A stretch of DNA of 5,425 nt from Agaricicola taiwanensis_A (GTDB taxonomy: Bacteria > Pseudomonadota > Alphaproteobacteria > Rhizobiales > Methylopilaceae). The notes below the pieces were generated by a model. The model saw only the letters and a program-made list of their open reading frames with translations. It did no database searches and had not been told where the DNA came from. Position numbers and translations under genes: made by a program. Each line of letters begins with the position of its first letter. Position 1 is the stretch's first letter. The DNA is taken from contig JBEBSP010000187.1 in NCBI GenBank assembly GCA_040394255.1, positions 1 through 5,425 of the forward strand, read 5' to 3'. This document shows positions 1-5,425 of this stretch, piece after piece.

Positions 1-248
1 CGGTCGCGCAGGCCGAGGCTGGAGATCGTGACGCGCGTGCGGTTCTCGCTGATCCAGACGCCCGCCGCGCCGGGGCGGTGGCCATACCCCACGTCGGGAT
101 CGGGCGCGTAGAGCGAGACCTCCGGCAGCGGCAGCACGCGCCACAGCGGCGTCGCCATGACGATCTGGAACAGCAGTTCCATCGCCAGAACGGCGCAGGC
201 GAGGCCGGCGAGCGACATGAAAGCGATGCGTGAAAGCCGCGCCAGCAT
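1..248 (-). CDS. SGNH/GDSL-hydrolase-like membrane-anchored protein, N-terminal part
   Basis: Only the first 82 codons are in the window; the frame runs off the left edge. The start is ATG at 248-246, one base after the MBOAT stop (TGA, G, ATG), with a weak AGG about 8 bases upstream, so the two genes are almost certainly co-translated. Residues about 8-32 form one hydrophobic segment, an uncleaved signal anchor or signal peptide. After it come LYAPDPDVGYGHRPG (residues 47-60), SENR (67-70) and SSLGLRDR (77-83). This order (a PDP..GY..RPG stretch, then ENR, then a GLRD block) is what I know from the N-terminal parts of SGNH/GDSL hydrolase-like proteins. The catalytic Ser, Asp and His blocks would lie beyond the edge, so activity cannot be judged. 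Family knowledge: SGNH proteins encoded next to MBOAT proteins (the AlgJ/AlgX, PatB type) take acyl groups exported by the MBOAT and transfer them to a polysaccharide. That role is inferred here from the neighbour. It could instead be an esterase. Confidence 0.75.
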   Translation of the reverse strand, partial: MLARLSRIAFMSLAGLACAVLAMELLFQIVMATPLWRVLPLPEVSLYAPDPDVGYGHRPGAAGVWISENRTRVTISSLGLRD

Positions 249-249
249 C

Positions 250-1614
250 TCAGAACCTGAAATAGATGAAGGGGTTGTCGGTGGCTTTCGGGATCATCAC
301 CAGAAGCAGCGACAGGCCGATCATGACGGCGCGCAGGAACGGCCCGTCGAGCCGCAGGATCGCCCGCACGGCGCGGCGCGTGAACAGGCAGCGTTCAAGC
401 CGGTGCAGGCCGAGCAGCGCGGCGCAGCCCGCAAGCACGAGCATCCCGCCCGCCCCGTCGTCGGGCAGCGCGGCCGCGCCATGCCCGTCCGCGCCGAACA
501 TGGCGGCGAGATAGCGGCCCGCCGAACCGAGGTCGGGCGCGCGGAAGACCACCCAGAGCATCATCACCAGGACCAGCGTCAGCGCCCATTCCGCCGGCCC
601 GAGCCGGGCGAGCGTCCCGCCCCACAGTCGCCAGATGGCCGTCAGAACGGCCCAGCCGACGCCCCAGGCGATGAAGGTCCAGTTCGGCCCGTGCCACAGG
701 CCGGCCAGCGCCATGACCAGTACCAGCACGCCGAGCTGGCGCAGGGCGCCGCCCCGCCCGCCGCCGAGCGGGATGTAGAGATAGTCGCGGATCCAAAGCG
801 ACAGGGTGATGTGCCAGTGCCGCCAGAACTGGATCGGCGTGCGCACCAGATAGGGCTGGCGGAAGTTGAGCGCCAGCCGGAGGCCGAACAGATAGCCGAG
901 CCCCAGCGCGATCTCCGAATAGGCCGAGAAATCGAGGTAGATCTGGAAGCCGAACAGCCAGGCCCCGAGCCAGGCGGCCGCGGCGTCCGCCGGGCCTTGC
1001 CGGAAAATCTCGTCCACCACGGGCGCGAGCGAATCCGCCAGTATGATCTTCTTGGCGAGGCCGAGCAGGCACAGCCCGAGCCCGAGGCCGATCAGCCGGG
1101 GCCGCGTCGTGCCGCTGTCGAACAGCCGGTTGATCTGCGGCCCGAACTGCCGCCAGCGCATGATCGGCCCGGCCACGAGTTGCCCGAAGAACAGCTTGAA
1201 CAGGGTGAACCGTGCCAGCGACCGGAACGGCTCCGCGCGTCCGCGCGCGATGTCGACGAGGAAGGCCGAGAGCTGGAAGATGTAGAAGGATATGCCCAGC
1301 GGGATGACGATGCCCTCGGCGAAGGCGTCGATGCCCGCCGTCGCCGCGATGAAGGCTCGGTATTTGAAATAGGCCAGGCAGGCGAAATTGAGCGTGAGGG
1401 CCACGGCGAGGGCGCGCCGCTGCCGGATGATGGCGAACTGGAACAGGTAGTTCGCCAGGATGATGGCCGCCGCGATCAGGCTGTCGTGCAGCCCCGCCGC
1501 GCCGTAGAACACCATGCTGGCAGCGAGCAGCACCCAGCCCTTCCACGGCAGCAGCCGGAACAGCACCCATGCCGCGGCGAGGAAGACGGCGAAATAGAAG
1601 GTGTCGTAACTCAA
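250..1614 (-). CDS. MBOAT-family membrane O-acyltransferase (AlgI-like)
   Basis: This is a 454-residue polytopic inner-membrane protein with about ten to eleven hydrophobic segments, close to the usual AlgI-type length. It carries the family's hallmarks in order: FYGAAGL (36-42), YFKYR (82-86), PLGISFYIFQLSAFLVD (105-121), GPIMRWRQFGPQ (149-160), YLDFSAYSEIALGLG (226-240), WRHWHITLSLWIRDYLYIPLGG (264-285) and LWHGPNWTFIAWG (306-318), ending in PFIYFRF. His308 of the WHG motif matches the histidine essential in AlgI; His268 is the second conserved one. Known role of the family: acyl transfer from a cytoplasmic donor across the membrane for O-acylation of polysaccharides such as alginate, cellulose or peptidoglycan. 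The substrate here is not visible; the adjacent sugar-nucleotide dehydratase and ligase/polymerase suggest a surface polysaccharide. The start is TTG at 1614-1612. An in-frame TGA at 1632-1630 leaves no upstream ATG or GTG, and the predicted N-terminus MSYDTFYFAVF fits the family. No strong Shine-Dalgarno is seen. The SGNH gene follows after one base. Confidence 0.95.
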   Translation of the reverse strand: MSYDTFYFAVFLAAAWVLFRLLPWKGWVLLAASMVFYGAAGLHDSLIAAAIILANYLFQFAIIRQRRALAVALTLNFACLAYFKYRAFIAATAGIDAFAEGIVIPLGISFYIFQLSAFLVDIARGRAEPFRSLARFTLFKLFFGQLVAGPIMRWRQFGPQINRLFDSGTTRPRLIGLGLGLCLLGLAKKIILADSLAPVVDEIFRQGPADAAAAWLGAWLFGFQIYLDFSAYSEIALGLGYLFGLRLALNFRQPYLVRTPIQFWRHWHITLSLWIRDYLYIPLGGGRGGALRQLGVLVLVMALAGLWHGPNWTFIAWGVGWAVLTAIWRLWGGTLARLGPAEWALTLVLVMMLWVVFRAPDLGSAGRYLAAMFGADGHGAAALPDDGAGGMLVLAGCAALLGLHRLERCLFTRRAVRAILRLDGPFLRAVMIGLSLLLVMIPKATDNPFIYFRF

Positions 1615-1715
1615 GGCGCGGCCACCGGTTCAAAGCATGGCATGAGCGCCGTGGTTACCTTGAGTCGAAGGGTTTGCATAAGGATGGGCCGCAAACTCCC
1701 GGCATCCCCTGCCGC
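1615..1715 (-). other. Spacer between dehydratase and MBOAT genes, with short frame and small inverted repeats
   Basis: This 101-base spacer lies between two genes of the same direction. It holds a 5-bp hairpin just after the dehydratase stop (1700-1704 with 1710-1714, loop of 5) and a 6-bp inverted repeat GTTTGC/GCAAAC (1672-1677 with 1691-1696). Neither is followed by a T-run, so I do not call a terminator, and one transcript is likely to cover all three minus-strand genes. A 22-codon frame starts at ATG 1679-1677 and stops at 1613-1611, overlapping the MBOAT TTG start as TTGA. Its peptide (MQTLRL...PVAAP) resembles nothing I know, so it could be chance or a coupling leader. Confidence 0.4.
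1679..1693 (-). repeat. 15-base copy of the left edge of the REP-like element
   Basis: Read on the minus strand this is TGCGGCCCATCCTTA. It is identical to 3801-3815 on the plus strand, where it forms the outer arm of a REP-like hairpin. The related CGGCCCATCCT occurs on the minus strand at 3941-3931. No GC-rich inner stem follows this copy, so it looks like a degraded or partial element. Chance identity over 15 GC-rich bases cannot be fully excluded. Confidence 0.4.
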
Positions 1716-3662
1716 TCAATGCAGCCTTTGGCTGGTTTCCGCATCGGGCAATCGCAGCGATGCCGGGGCCGCCGCCGGAGCTTCGGACAGCATCATCTCC
1801 GGCACGATCCGCTTGATGAGCCGGCGCGCGCCGGCCTCGTCGCCCGCCAGCGCGGCCTGTTCCAGCTCCGCGATGGCCCGCGTGATCGCCGCCCGGTCGG
1901 TCAGGCGCGGCGAGGCGACGAACACGCCTTCCGCCTCGGTCGCTTCCGTCGCCTCGTCGCGGTCGAACAGCTCCTCGAACAGCTTCTCGCCAGGCCGCAG
2001 GCCGGTGAACCGGATCGGGATGTCGATGTCCGGCCGCCGCCCGGCCAGCGCGATCATGGTGCGCGCGAGATCGACGATCCGCACCGGCTCGCCCATGTCG
2101 AGCACGAAGATGCGGCCCCGGTCGGCGCTCTTGGCGAGGCCGTGGGCGGCCGCCTGCAACACCAGTTCGGTCGCCTCGCGAATGGTCATGAAGTAGCGCC
2201 GCATCTCCGGATGCGTCACCGTCACCGGCCCGCCGGCGCGGATCTGCCGCTCGAACAGCGGCACCACCGAGCCGGTGGAGCCCAGCACGTTGCCGAAGCG
2301 CACCGTGATGAAGCGCGTCAGGCCGGGGTCGACGTCCAGCGCCTGGCAGTGGATTTCCGCAACCCGCTTGGTCGCGCCCATGACGCTGGTCGGCCGGATC
2401 GCCTTGTCGGTGGAGATCATCACCACGGCGCGAACCCCGGCCTCCACCGCCGCGTCGGCGAGGTTGCGCGTGCCGACCACGTTGGTCATGACGCCCTCCG
2501 CCACATTGGCCTCCACCAGCGGCACATGCTTCAGCGCGGCGGCGTGGAACACGATGTCGGGCTTTTCACGGGCCATCAGCCGGAACAGGCTGTCGCGGTC
2601 GCGCACGTCGGCGAGTACGGCCGCGCGCTCCACCGCCGGAGCTGCCTCGGCGATCTCGCCGTCGATCCGGTAGAGGTTGAATTCGCTGTTCTCCAAGAGG
2701 ATCAGGCGCTTCGGGCCGTAGCCCGCCACCTGGCGGGCGATCTCCGAGCCGATGCTGCCGCCCGCGCCCGTGACCACGACGGTGCGGCCCTCGACCAACT
2801 CGCGGATGCGCGTCAGCTCCAGCTTCACCGGAGCCCGCCCCAGCAGGTCGTCCAGCGTGATGGCTTCGAGGCTCGCCTGCCCGCCGAGCAGATGGGGCGT
2901 TTCCGCGATCCGGGTGATGGAGATGCCGCGCGGCGCGGCGATGGCGGCGATGGCCTGCAGCGATTCGCGGCTCTCGCGCGGCGCGGCCACCACGAAGGCG
3001 TTGGGCAGGGCGTTCTGGCGCGTCAGGTCGTCGAGGATCTCTTCCAGCGACGACAGGCTGCCCAGCAGCGGCGCGCCCCGCACGCGGCGGCCCTTGGTCT
3101 TGCCCTTGGCGTCGACGATGCCCACGACGTGGTAGCGCTCGCCGCCTTCCAGCCCGAAACGCCGGATCACCTGGTCGGCCTCCAGCGCCGTGCCGACGAT
3201 GAGAAGGCGCGCGCGCTTGTCTCCGGTGCGGCCCGTCAGCAGCGTGGCGAGCCCGGCCAGTCCGCCGTCGCGCACCACCCGGTAGGCGAGGCGCGGCCCG
3301 GCGAGGAGGACGATCAGCACGAACCATGCGATGGCTGGCACCGAGCGTGGGACGAAGGTCAGGCGGTTGATCAGGAACATCGCCAAGAGGAAGGCGAAGA
3401 CCGTGACGGTGGTCGCCATGACGATGGCGCGCAGGTCCGTCAGCGAAGCGAATCGCCAGATGCCGCGCCCGAGGCCGAAGGCGTGGAACACCACGGCCGC
3501 CGTGCCGGCGAAGATGGCCGTCGGCGCGGCCAGCTGGTCGAGCGGAGGGATGTAGTCGAAGCCATAGCGCATCAGCATGGCGAGCAGGAACGCCAGCGCG
3601 GCCATGGCGATGTCGTGGATGGCGGCGAGGGTCCGTTTCAGCTGGGTCGAGGACAGGCTCAA
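1716..3662 (-). CDS. Membrane-anchored nucleotide-sugar 4,6-dehydratase (CapD/WbpM/PglF/FlaA1 type)
   Basis: The protein is 648 residues from the chosen start. Residues about 12-32, 44-64, 78-98 and 107-124 are hydrophobic, giving the usual four-helix membrane domain. A CoA-binding-like Rossmann region follows (about 150-270, with LLIVGTALEADQVIRRF near 153-169), then a C-terminal extended-SDR domain. Visible motifs are the NAD(P) site TGAGGSIGSE (298-307), DVRD (352-355), FHAAALKHVPLVEAN (372-386), STDKAIRPTSVMGATK (417-432), RFGNVLGSTGSV (455-466), RRYFMTIREA (488-497) and GLRPGEKLFEEL (554-565). Met428 and Lys432 sit where classical SDRs have Tyr and Lys; this Ser-Met-Lys arrangement is known for UDP-GlcNAc 4,6-dehydratases such as WbpM. 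The expected product is UDP-2-acetamido-4-keto-6-deoxy-hexose, a precursor of QuiNAc, FucNAc or bacillosamine sugars; which one is not visible. The C-terminus has an acidic patch (DRDEATEATEAEG) and an Ala/Pro-rich tail. The start is uncertain. TTG 3662 gives MSLSSTQLKRTLAAIHDI, which fits the family. TTG 3722 is open in frame, and CTG 3683 has AGAGGG nine bases ahead. Confidence 0.93.
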   Translation of the reverse strand: MSLSSTQLKRTLAAIHDIAMAALAFLLAMLMRYGFDYIPPLDQLAAPTAIFAGTAAVVFHAFGLGRGIWRFASLTDLRAIVMATTVTVFAFLLAMFLINRLTFVPRSVPAIAWFVLIVLLAGPRLAYRVVRDGGLAGLATLLTGRTGDKRARLLIVGTALEADQVIRRFGLEGGERYHVVGIVDAKGKTKGRRVRGAPLLGSLSSLEEILDDLTRQNALPNAFVVAAPRESRESLQAIAAIAAPRGISITRIAETPHLLGGQASLEAITLDDLLGRAPVKLELTRIRELVEGRTVVVTGAGGSIGSEIARQVAGYGPKRLILLENSEFNLYRIDGEIAEAAPAVERAAVLADVRDRDSLFRLMAREKPDIVFHAAALKHVPLVEANVAEGVMTNVVGTRNLADAAVEAGVRAVVMISTDKAIRPTSVMGATKRVAEIHCQALDVDPGLTRFITVRFGNVLGSTGSVVPLFERQIRAGGPVTVTHPEMRRYFMTIREATELVLQAAAHGLAKSADRGRIFVLDMGEPVRIVDLARTMIALAGRRPDIDIPIRFTGLRPGEKLFEELFDRDEATEATEAEGVFVASPRLTDRAAITRAIAELEQAALAGDEAGARRLIKRIVPEMMLSEAPAAAPASLRLPDAETSQRLH

Positions 3663-3719
3663 GGGGACGCACCGGGGTTGCAGGACGCGTTTCCCTCTAC
3701 ACCGGACACGGGCGCGCGG

Positions 3720-3747
3720 CAAAACATGTGTGCCGGACCGTGTTTTG
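3720..3747. promoter_or_regulatory. Inverted repeat CAAAACA-N14-TGTTTTG, possible operator
   Basis: The perfect 7-bp arms lie at 3720-3726 and 3741-3747, separated by 14 GC-richer bases. The arms are among the few AT-rich stretches in a very GC-rich window, and the site lies about 60 bases upstream of the proposed dehydratase start, where a repressor or activator site would be plausible. The regulator is unknown. The repeat could also be a chance hairpin; nothing else in the window repeats it. Confidence 0.3.
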
Positions 3748-3800
3748 TGGTGGAGATTTGCCTTGCGGTGGAGACTTTCGTCATCCTCCCGTATGGAATG

Positions 3801-3852
3801 TGCGGCCCATCCTTAGAGACGCCTTGCTCCGCAAGGCTCATCAGGACGAGGG
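3801..3852 (+). repeat. REP-like palindromic element 1
   Basis: The core is a perfect 7-bp stem, GCCTTGC (3821-3827) and GCAAGGC (3831-3837), with loop TCC. It is flanked by imperfect outer arms: CCCATCCTTAGAGAC on the left and TCATCAGGACGAGGG on the right, where TCCT pairs with AGGA and CCC with GGG. This layout (CATCCT..GAGAC, GC-rich hairpin, TC..CAGGA.GAGG) resembles intergenic palindromes common in alphaproteobacterial genomes. It has no T-run, so I call it a repeat rather than a terminator, although the hairpin may affect transcripts on either strand. Confidence 0.65.
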
Positions 3853-3892
3853 TGGTGGTTGGGGCTCTTGCTTTTTCAGCGTTCCTGCACCC

Positions 3893-3941
3893 GCCATCTT
3901 CACCCTGAAGCCGCGCTGCGGCTGTCACGCAGGATGGGCCG
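3893..3941 (-). repeat. REP-like palindromic element 2, opposite orientation to element 1
   Basis: The inner stem is a perfect 6-bp AGCCGC (3909-3914) and GCGGCT (3918-3923), with loop GCT. The outermost arms CCATC (3894-3898) and GATGG (3933-3937) also pair. Read on the minus strand it begins CGGCCCATCCTGCGTGAC and has TCAGGGTGA after the stem, matching the CGGCCCATCCTTAGAGAC and TCAGGACGA of element 1. The two therefore form an inverted pair about 40 bases apart, like a BIME. An ATG at 3934, in frame with the downstream gene, lies inside this repeat, which argues against using it as the gene start. Confidence 0.6.
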
Positions 3942-3978
3942 TGAACGCCATGCCGTCCTGCGTGATTCGAAAGCCCTG

Positions 3979-5205
3979 ATGCAAAGCCCAGCCCGCGACC
4001 GCCCCCCTTCCGCTCATCTCGCCGACATCGCCGTCGCCATACTGGCGGCGCTGCCGGCCGTCATGGTGCTGTCGACCCGCTCGGCGCCCGTCGTGCTGGC
4101 GTTGTTCACGGCCGTCGCCCTCGCCGCGCGGCTCGGCGCGGGGCAGGGCGGCAAGATGGCGGCCAAGGCGCTTCGGCTGCTGGCCACGCCGCTGGCGGCG
4201 TTGACCGGATGCGGCCTCGCGCTCATGGCGGCTTCCCTGTGGTGGACGCCGGACCCGGCCTTCGCCGGTGAATACCTCGCGCAACTCGCGGGCAACGCCG
4301 TCCTGATCGCCCTGGCGGTCATGGTCGCGCCTGTCGTCGACAGGCGGAAGGCGGGAACGGCGCTGGCCGTCGGTCTGGCGGCGGCAACCGCGCTGATCGT
4401 CTTTGAACTCATGACCCGGGGCGGAATCATGTCCCTGTTCGGCCAGGCCTACCCAGGCCCCTACAGGCTCAACCGCGTGGTCGTCGCCACGGTCGTCCTG
4501 CTGCCCCTGGCAGCGGCCTTCACCGTCCGGGACAGGGGCTGGTCCATACCGGCCGCGCTCACCCTCGCGATCGGCGTCATGGCGGTGCTGTCCTCCAGCG
4601 GCGCGGGCGTCATGGGCTTCGGCGTCGGCCTCCTGTCGCTGGCGGTGGCGGCCATCGCCCCGCGCGTCATGGTCTGGGCCTTCGGCCTGGGAGCGGTGGC
4701 GCTTTGCGTCGCCATGCCGATCCTCGCGCCCCATGTGAACGACGTCATCCCGCCGTCGCTGCACGCCGCCATGGCCAGCGCCAGCTCCGAGGTGCGCGGC
4801 GAGATCTGGCGCATCTATGCCACGCTTGGCCAGGACAACCCGATGTGGGGCTATGGCCTGGAATCGAGCCGCTTCATCGTCCACACCGGCGTGGCGGCGG
4901 GCCTGTCGCCGGAGGCGGTCGAGCTTCTGAGCTACGGCCACCCCCACAACGCGCCCTTGCAGGTCTGGTTCGAGTTCGGCTTCATCGGCGCCCTGATCGC
5001 GGCGGGCATGATGTTCGTCGCCACCCGGCGCATGGACCGGATGCCGGAAGACCTCAAGCCCTATGCCGCCACCAGCTTCGCGGTGATCTTCGCCATCGCC
5101 TGCGTCAGCCACGGCGCCTGGCAGGCCTGGTGGATCAGCCTGATCGGCGCGGTGCTGGTGTGGTGGCGCATCCGGCTCACGGCGCTTGCGGAGGCCGCGC
5201 CATGA
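3979..5205 (+). CDS. Wzy/WaaL-family O-antigen ligase or polysaccharide polymerase
   Basis: This is a 408-residue polytopic inner-membrane protein with about eleven to twelve hydrophobic segments and one larger extracytoplasmic loop (about 251-328), the architecture of the Wzy_C/O-antigen ligase family (PF04932). Loop motifs are SEVRGEIW (270-277, with Arg273), GYGLESSR (291-298) and GHPHNAPLQVWFEFGFIG (320-337), with His321, His323, Asn324 and Glu332. The H.HN..LQ..fE.G..G pattern and a loop arginine are conserved in WaaL-type ligases, which join undecaprenyl-diphosphate-linked glycan to lipid A core or another acceptor. RLNRVVVATVVLLPLA (163-178) is a further family-like helix. Ligase and polymerase cannot be told apart from sequence alone. 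The start ATG at 3979 gives a short basic N-terminus before the first helix; its ribosome site is weak (GAAAG). The frame is open upstream to TTG 3859, with ATG 3934, but that part lies in REP-like repeat. The gene overlaps the next by ATGA, so they form an operon. Confidence 0.88.
   Translation: MQSPARDRPPSAHLADIAVAILAALPAVMVLSTRSAPVVLALFTAVALAARLGAGQGGKMAAKALRLLATPLAALTGCGLALMAASLWWTPDPAFAGEYLAQLAGNAVLIALAVMVAPVVDRRKAGTALAVGLAAATALIVFELMTRGGIMSLFGQAYPGPYRLNRVVVATVVLLPLAAAFTVRDRGWSIPAALTLAIGVMAVLSSSGAGVMGFGVGLLSLAVAAIAPRVMVWAFGLGAVALCVAMPILAPHVNDVIPPSLHAAMASASSEVRGEIWRIYATLGQDNPMWGYGLESSRFIVHTGVAAGLSPEAVELLSYGHPHNAPLQVWFEFGFIGALIAAGMMFVATRRMDRMPEDLKPYAATSFAVIFAIACVSHGAWQAWWISLIGAVLVWWRIRLTALAEAAP
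5190..5194 (+). promoter_or_regulatory. Ribosome binding site for the downstream glycosyltransferase
   Basis: GGAGG lies inside the last codons of the ligase/polymerase gene, seven bases before the ATG at 5202. It is the best Shine-Dalgarno in the window and fixes that start. Confidence 0.75.
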
Positions 5206-5425
5206 TCGCGCGCCGCCGCGACGCCGTTATCCTCGCCGCCATCCTGCTCGCGGCCTGCGCGGTCCGCGTCGCGGCGGTGCTGACCCTGCCGGAGCAGAAC
5301 CTGCCGGACGCGCAGACCTACCGCACCGCCGCCCAGGAACTGCTGAACGGCGAACTGATCGTCAGCCATCTCGTCATGCCGCTCTATTCGCTGGCGATCG
5401 CGGCTTTCGGCGGCGGCCGCCTGGG
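5202..5425 (+). CDS. Probable GT-C (PMT/ArnT-like) membrane glycosyltransferase, N-terminal part
   Basis: 74 codons are present and the frame runs off the right edge. The ATG overlaps the preceding stop as ATGA. A short Arg-rich start (MIARRRD) leads into a hydrophobic helix (about 8-30). A loop with LPDAQTYRTAAQELLNGEL (about 36-54) follows, and a second helix begins at PLYSLAIAAFGGG (about 61-73). An acidic residue in the first extracytoplasmic loop, followed by Y...A..LL.G and then P.Y.L.IA, is typical of GT-C enzymes of the GT39/GT83 (PMT_2) type, which use polyprenyl-phosphate-linked sugars as donors. From family knowledge, that Asp would be the likely catalytic base; this is inference from the first 74 residues only. 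Operon coupling to a ligase/polymerase suggests that it decorates or extends the same glycan outside the membrane. It could be another polytopic protein with a similar N-terminus. Confidence 0.65.
   Translation, partial: MIARRRDAVILAAILLAACAVRVAAVLTLPEQNLPDAQTYRTAAQELLNGELIVSHLVMPLYSLAIAAFGGGRL

Larger units (their letters stand above)
3663..3978. other. Divergent intergenic region
   Basis: This stretch of about 316 bases separates the dehydratase gene (minus) from the ligase/polymerase gene (plus) and must hold promoters for both groups. I see no -35/-10 pair good enough to call. It contains a 7-bp inverted repeat at 3720-3747, a direct repeat GGTGGAGAYTT (3749-3759 and 3767-3777, period 18), and two opposed REP-like hairpins (3801-3852 and 3893-3941). 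Frames open through it on both strands read through these repeats and give peptides without recognisable domains. One minus-strand frame starts at ATG 3784 (41 residues) and ends at TGA 3661-3659, overlapping the proposed dehydratase TTG. Confidence 0.6.

Noticed and set aside
1700..1714. Intrinsic terminator after the dehydratase gene
   Set aside because: The stem is only 5 bp and the following bases (GGAGTTTGCGG) contain no T-run.
3763..3797. Sigma70-like promoter TTGCGG ... TATGGA toward the ligase/polymerase gene
   Set aside because: The spacing is 23 bases instead of about 17, and both boxes match poorly.
157..3908. Very long open frames on the plus strand (157-2196 and 1569-3908) antisense to the dehydratase and MBOAT genes
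   Set aside because: Their translations are low-complexity and rich in Arg, Gln, Pro, His and Ala, without recognisable domains. They are the expected antisense shadows of GC-rich coding sequence, whereas the minus-strand proteins carry full family motifs.
3659..3928. 89-codon minus-strand frame in the divergent spacer
   Set aside because: Much of it is translated REP-like repeat. The later ATG (3784) has GGGAGG touching it with no spacing, so it lacks a usable ribosome site. I keep it only as a possible coupling leader.
3859..3978. N-terminal extension of the ligase/polymerase protein (TTG 3859 or ATG 3934)
   Set aside because: The added 40 residues are Arg/His-rich, run through REP element 2 and do not resemble the family's N-terminus.
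3925..5112. Long minus-strand open frame opposite the ligase/polymerase gene
   Set aside because: The translation is rich in Arg, Gly, Asp, His and Gln with no motif. The plus-strand protein has clear helices and the HPHN motif.

Overview
The window is high-GC DNA with alphaproteobacterial character. I infer this from codon usage visibly rich in G and C at third positions, the protein types, and REP-like palindromes in the spacers; no rRNA or species-specific gene is present to fix the taxon. Rhizobiales-like is a guess. The content is a surface-polysaccharide locus made of two divergent gene groups.

Minus-strand group, read from about 3662 down to 1. First comes a membrane-anchored nucleotide-sugar 4,6-dehydratase of the CapD/WbpM/PglF/FlaA1 type (1716-3662). 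A 101-bp spacer follows, then an MBOAT membrane O-acyltransferase of the AlgI type (250-1614). One base later comes the start of an SGNH/GDSL-hydrolase-like membrane-anchored protein cut by the window edge (1-248). MBOAT plus SGNH protein is the usual pairing for O-acetylating an extracytoplasmic glycan. The dehydratase would supply a 4-keto-6-deoxy UDP-sugar for the same polymer.

Divergent spacer, 3663-3978. It has no convincing gene. It holds an AT-richer 7-bp inverted repeat (possible operator) and two REP-like hairpin elements in opposite orientation. A 15-base piece of the first element recurs in the dehydratase-MBOAT spacer.

Plus-strand group, read from 3979 to the end. A polytopic Wzy/WaaL-family protein (O-antigen ligase or polymerase, 3979-5205) overlaps by ATGA a second membrane protein that looks like a GT-C glycosyltransferase (PMT/ArnT-like, 5202 to beyond the edge).

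Together the genes suggest: make a deoxy-sugar nucleotide, build a glycan with lipid-linked donors, polymerise or ligate it outside the inner membrane, and O-acylate it. Both complete minus-strand genes appear to start at TTG, each in the same CCTTGAG context, and each overlaps the stop codon of a short upstream frame. I see no clearly novel system; the most unusual observations are the REP pair and the repeated TTGA start/stop junctions.
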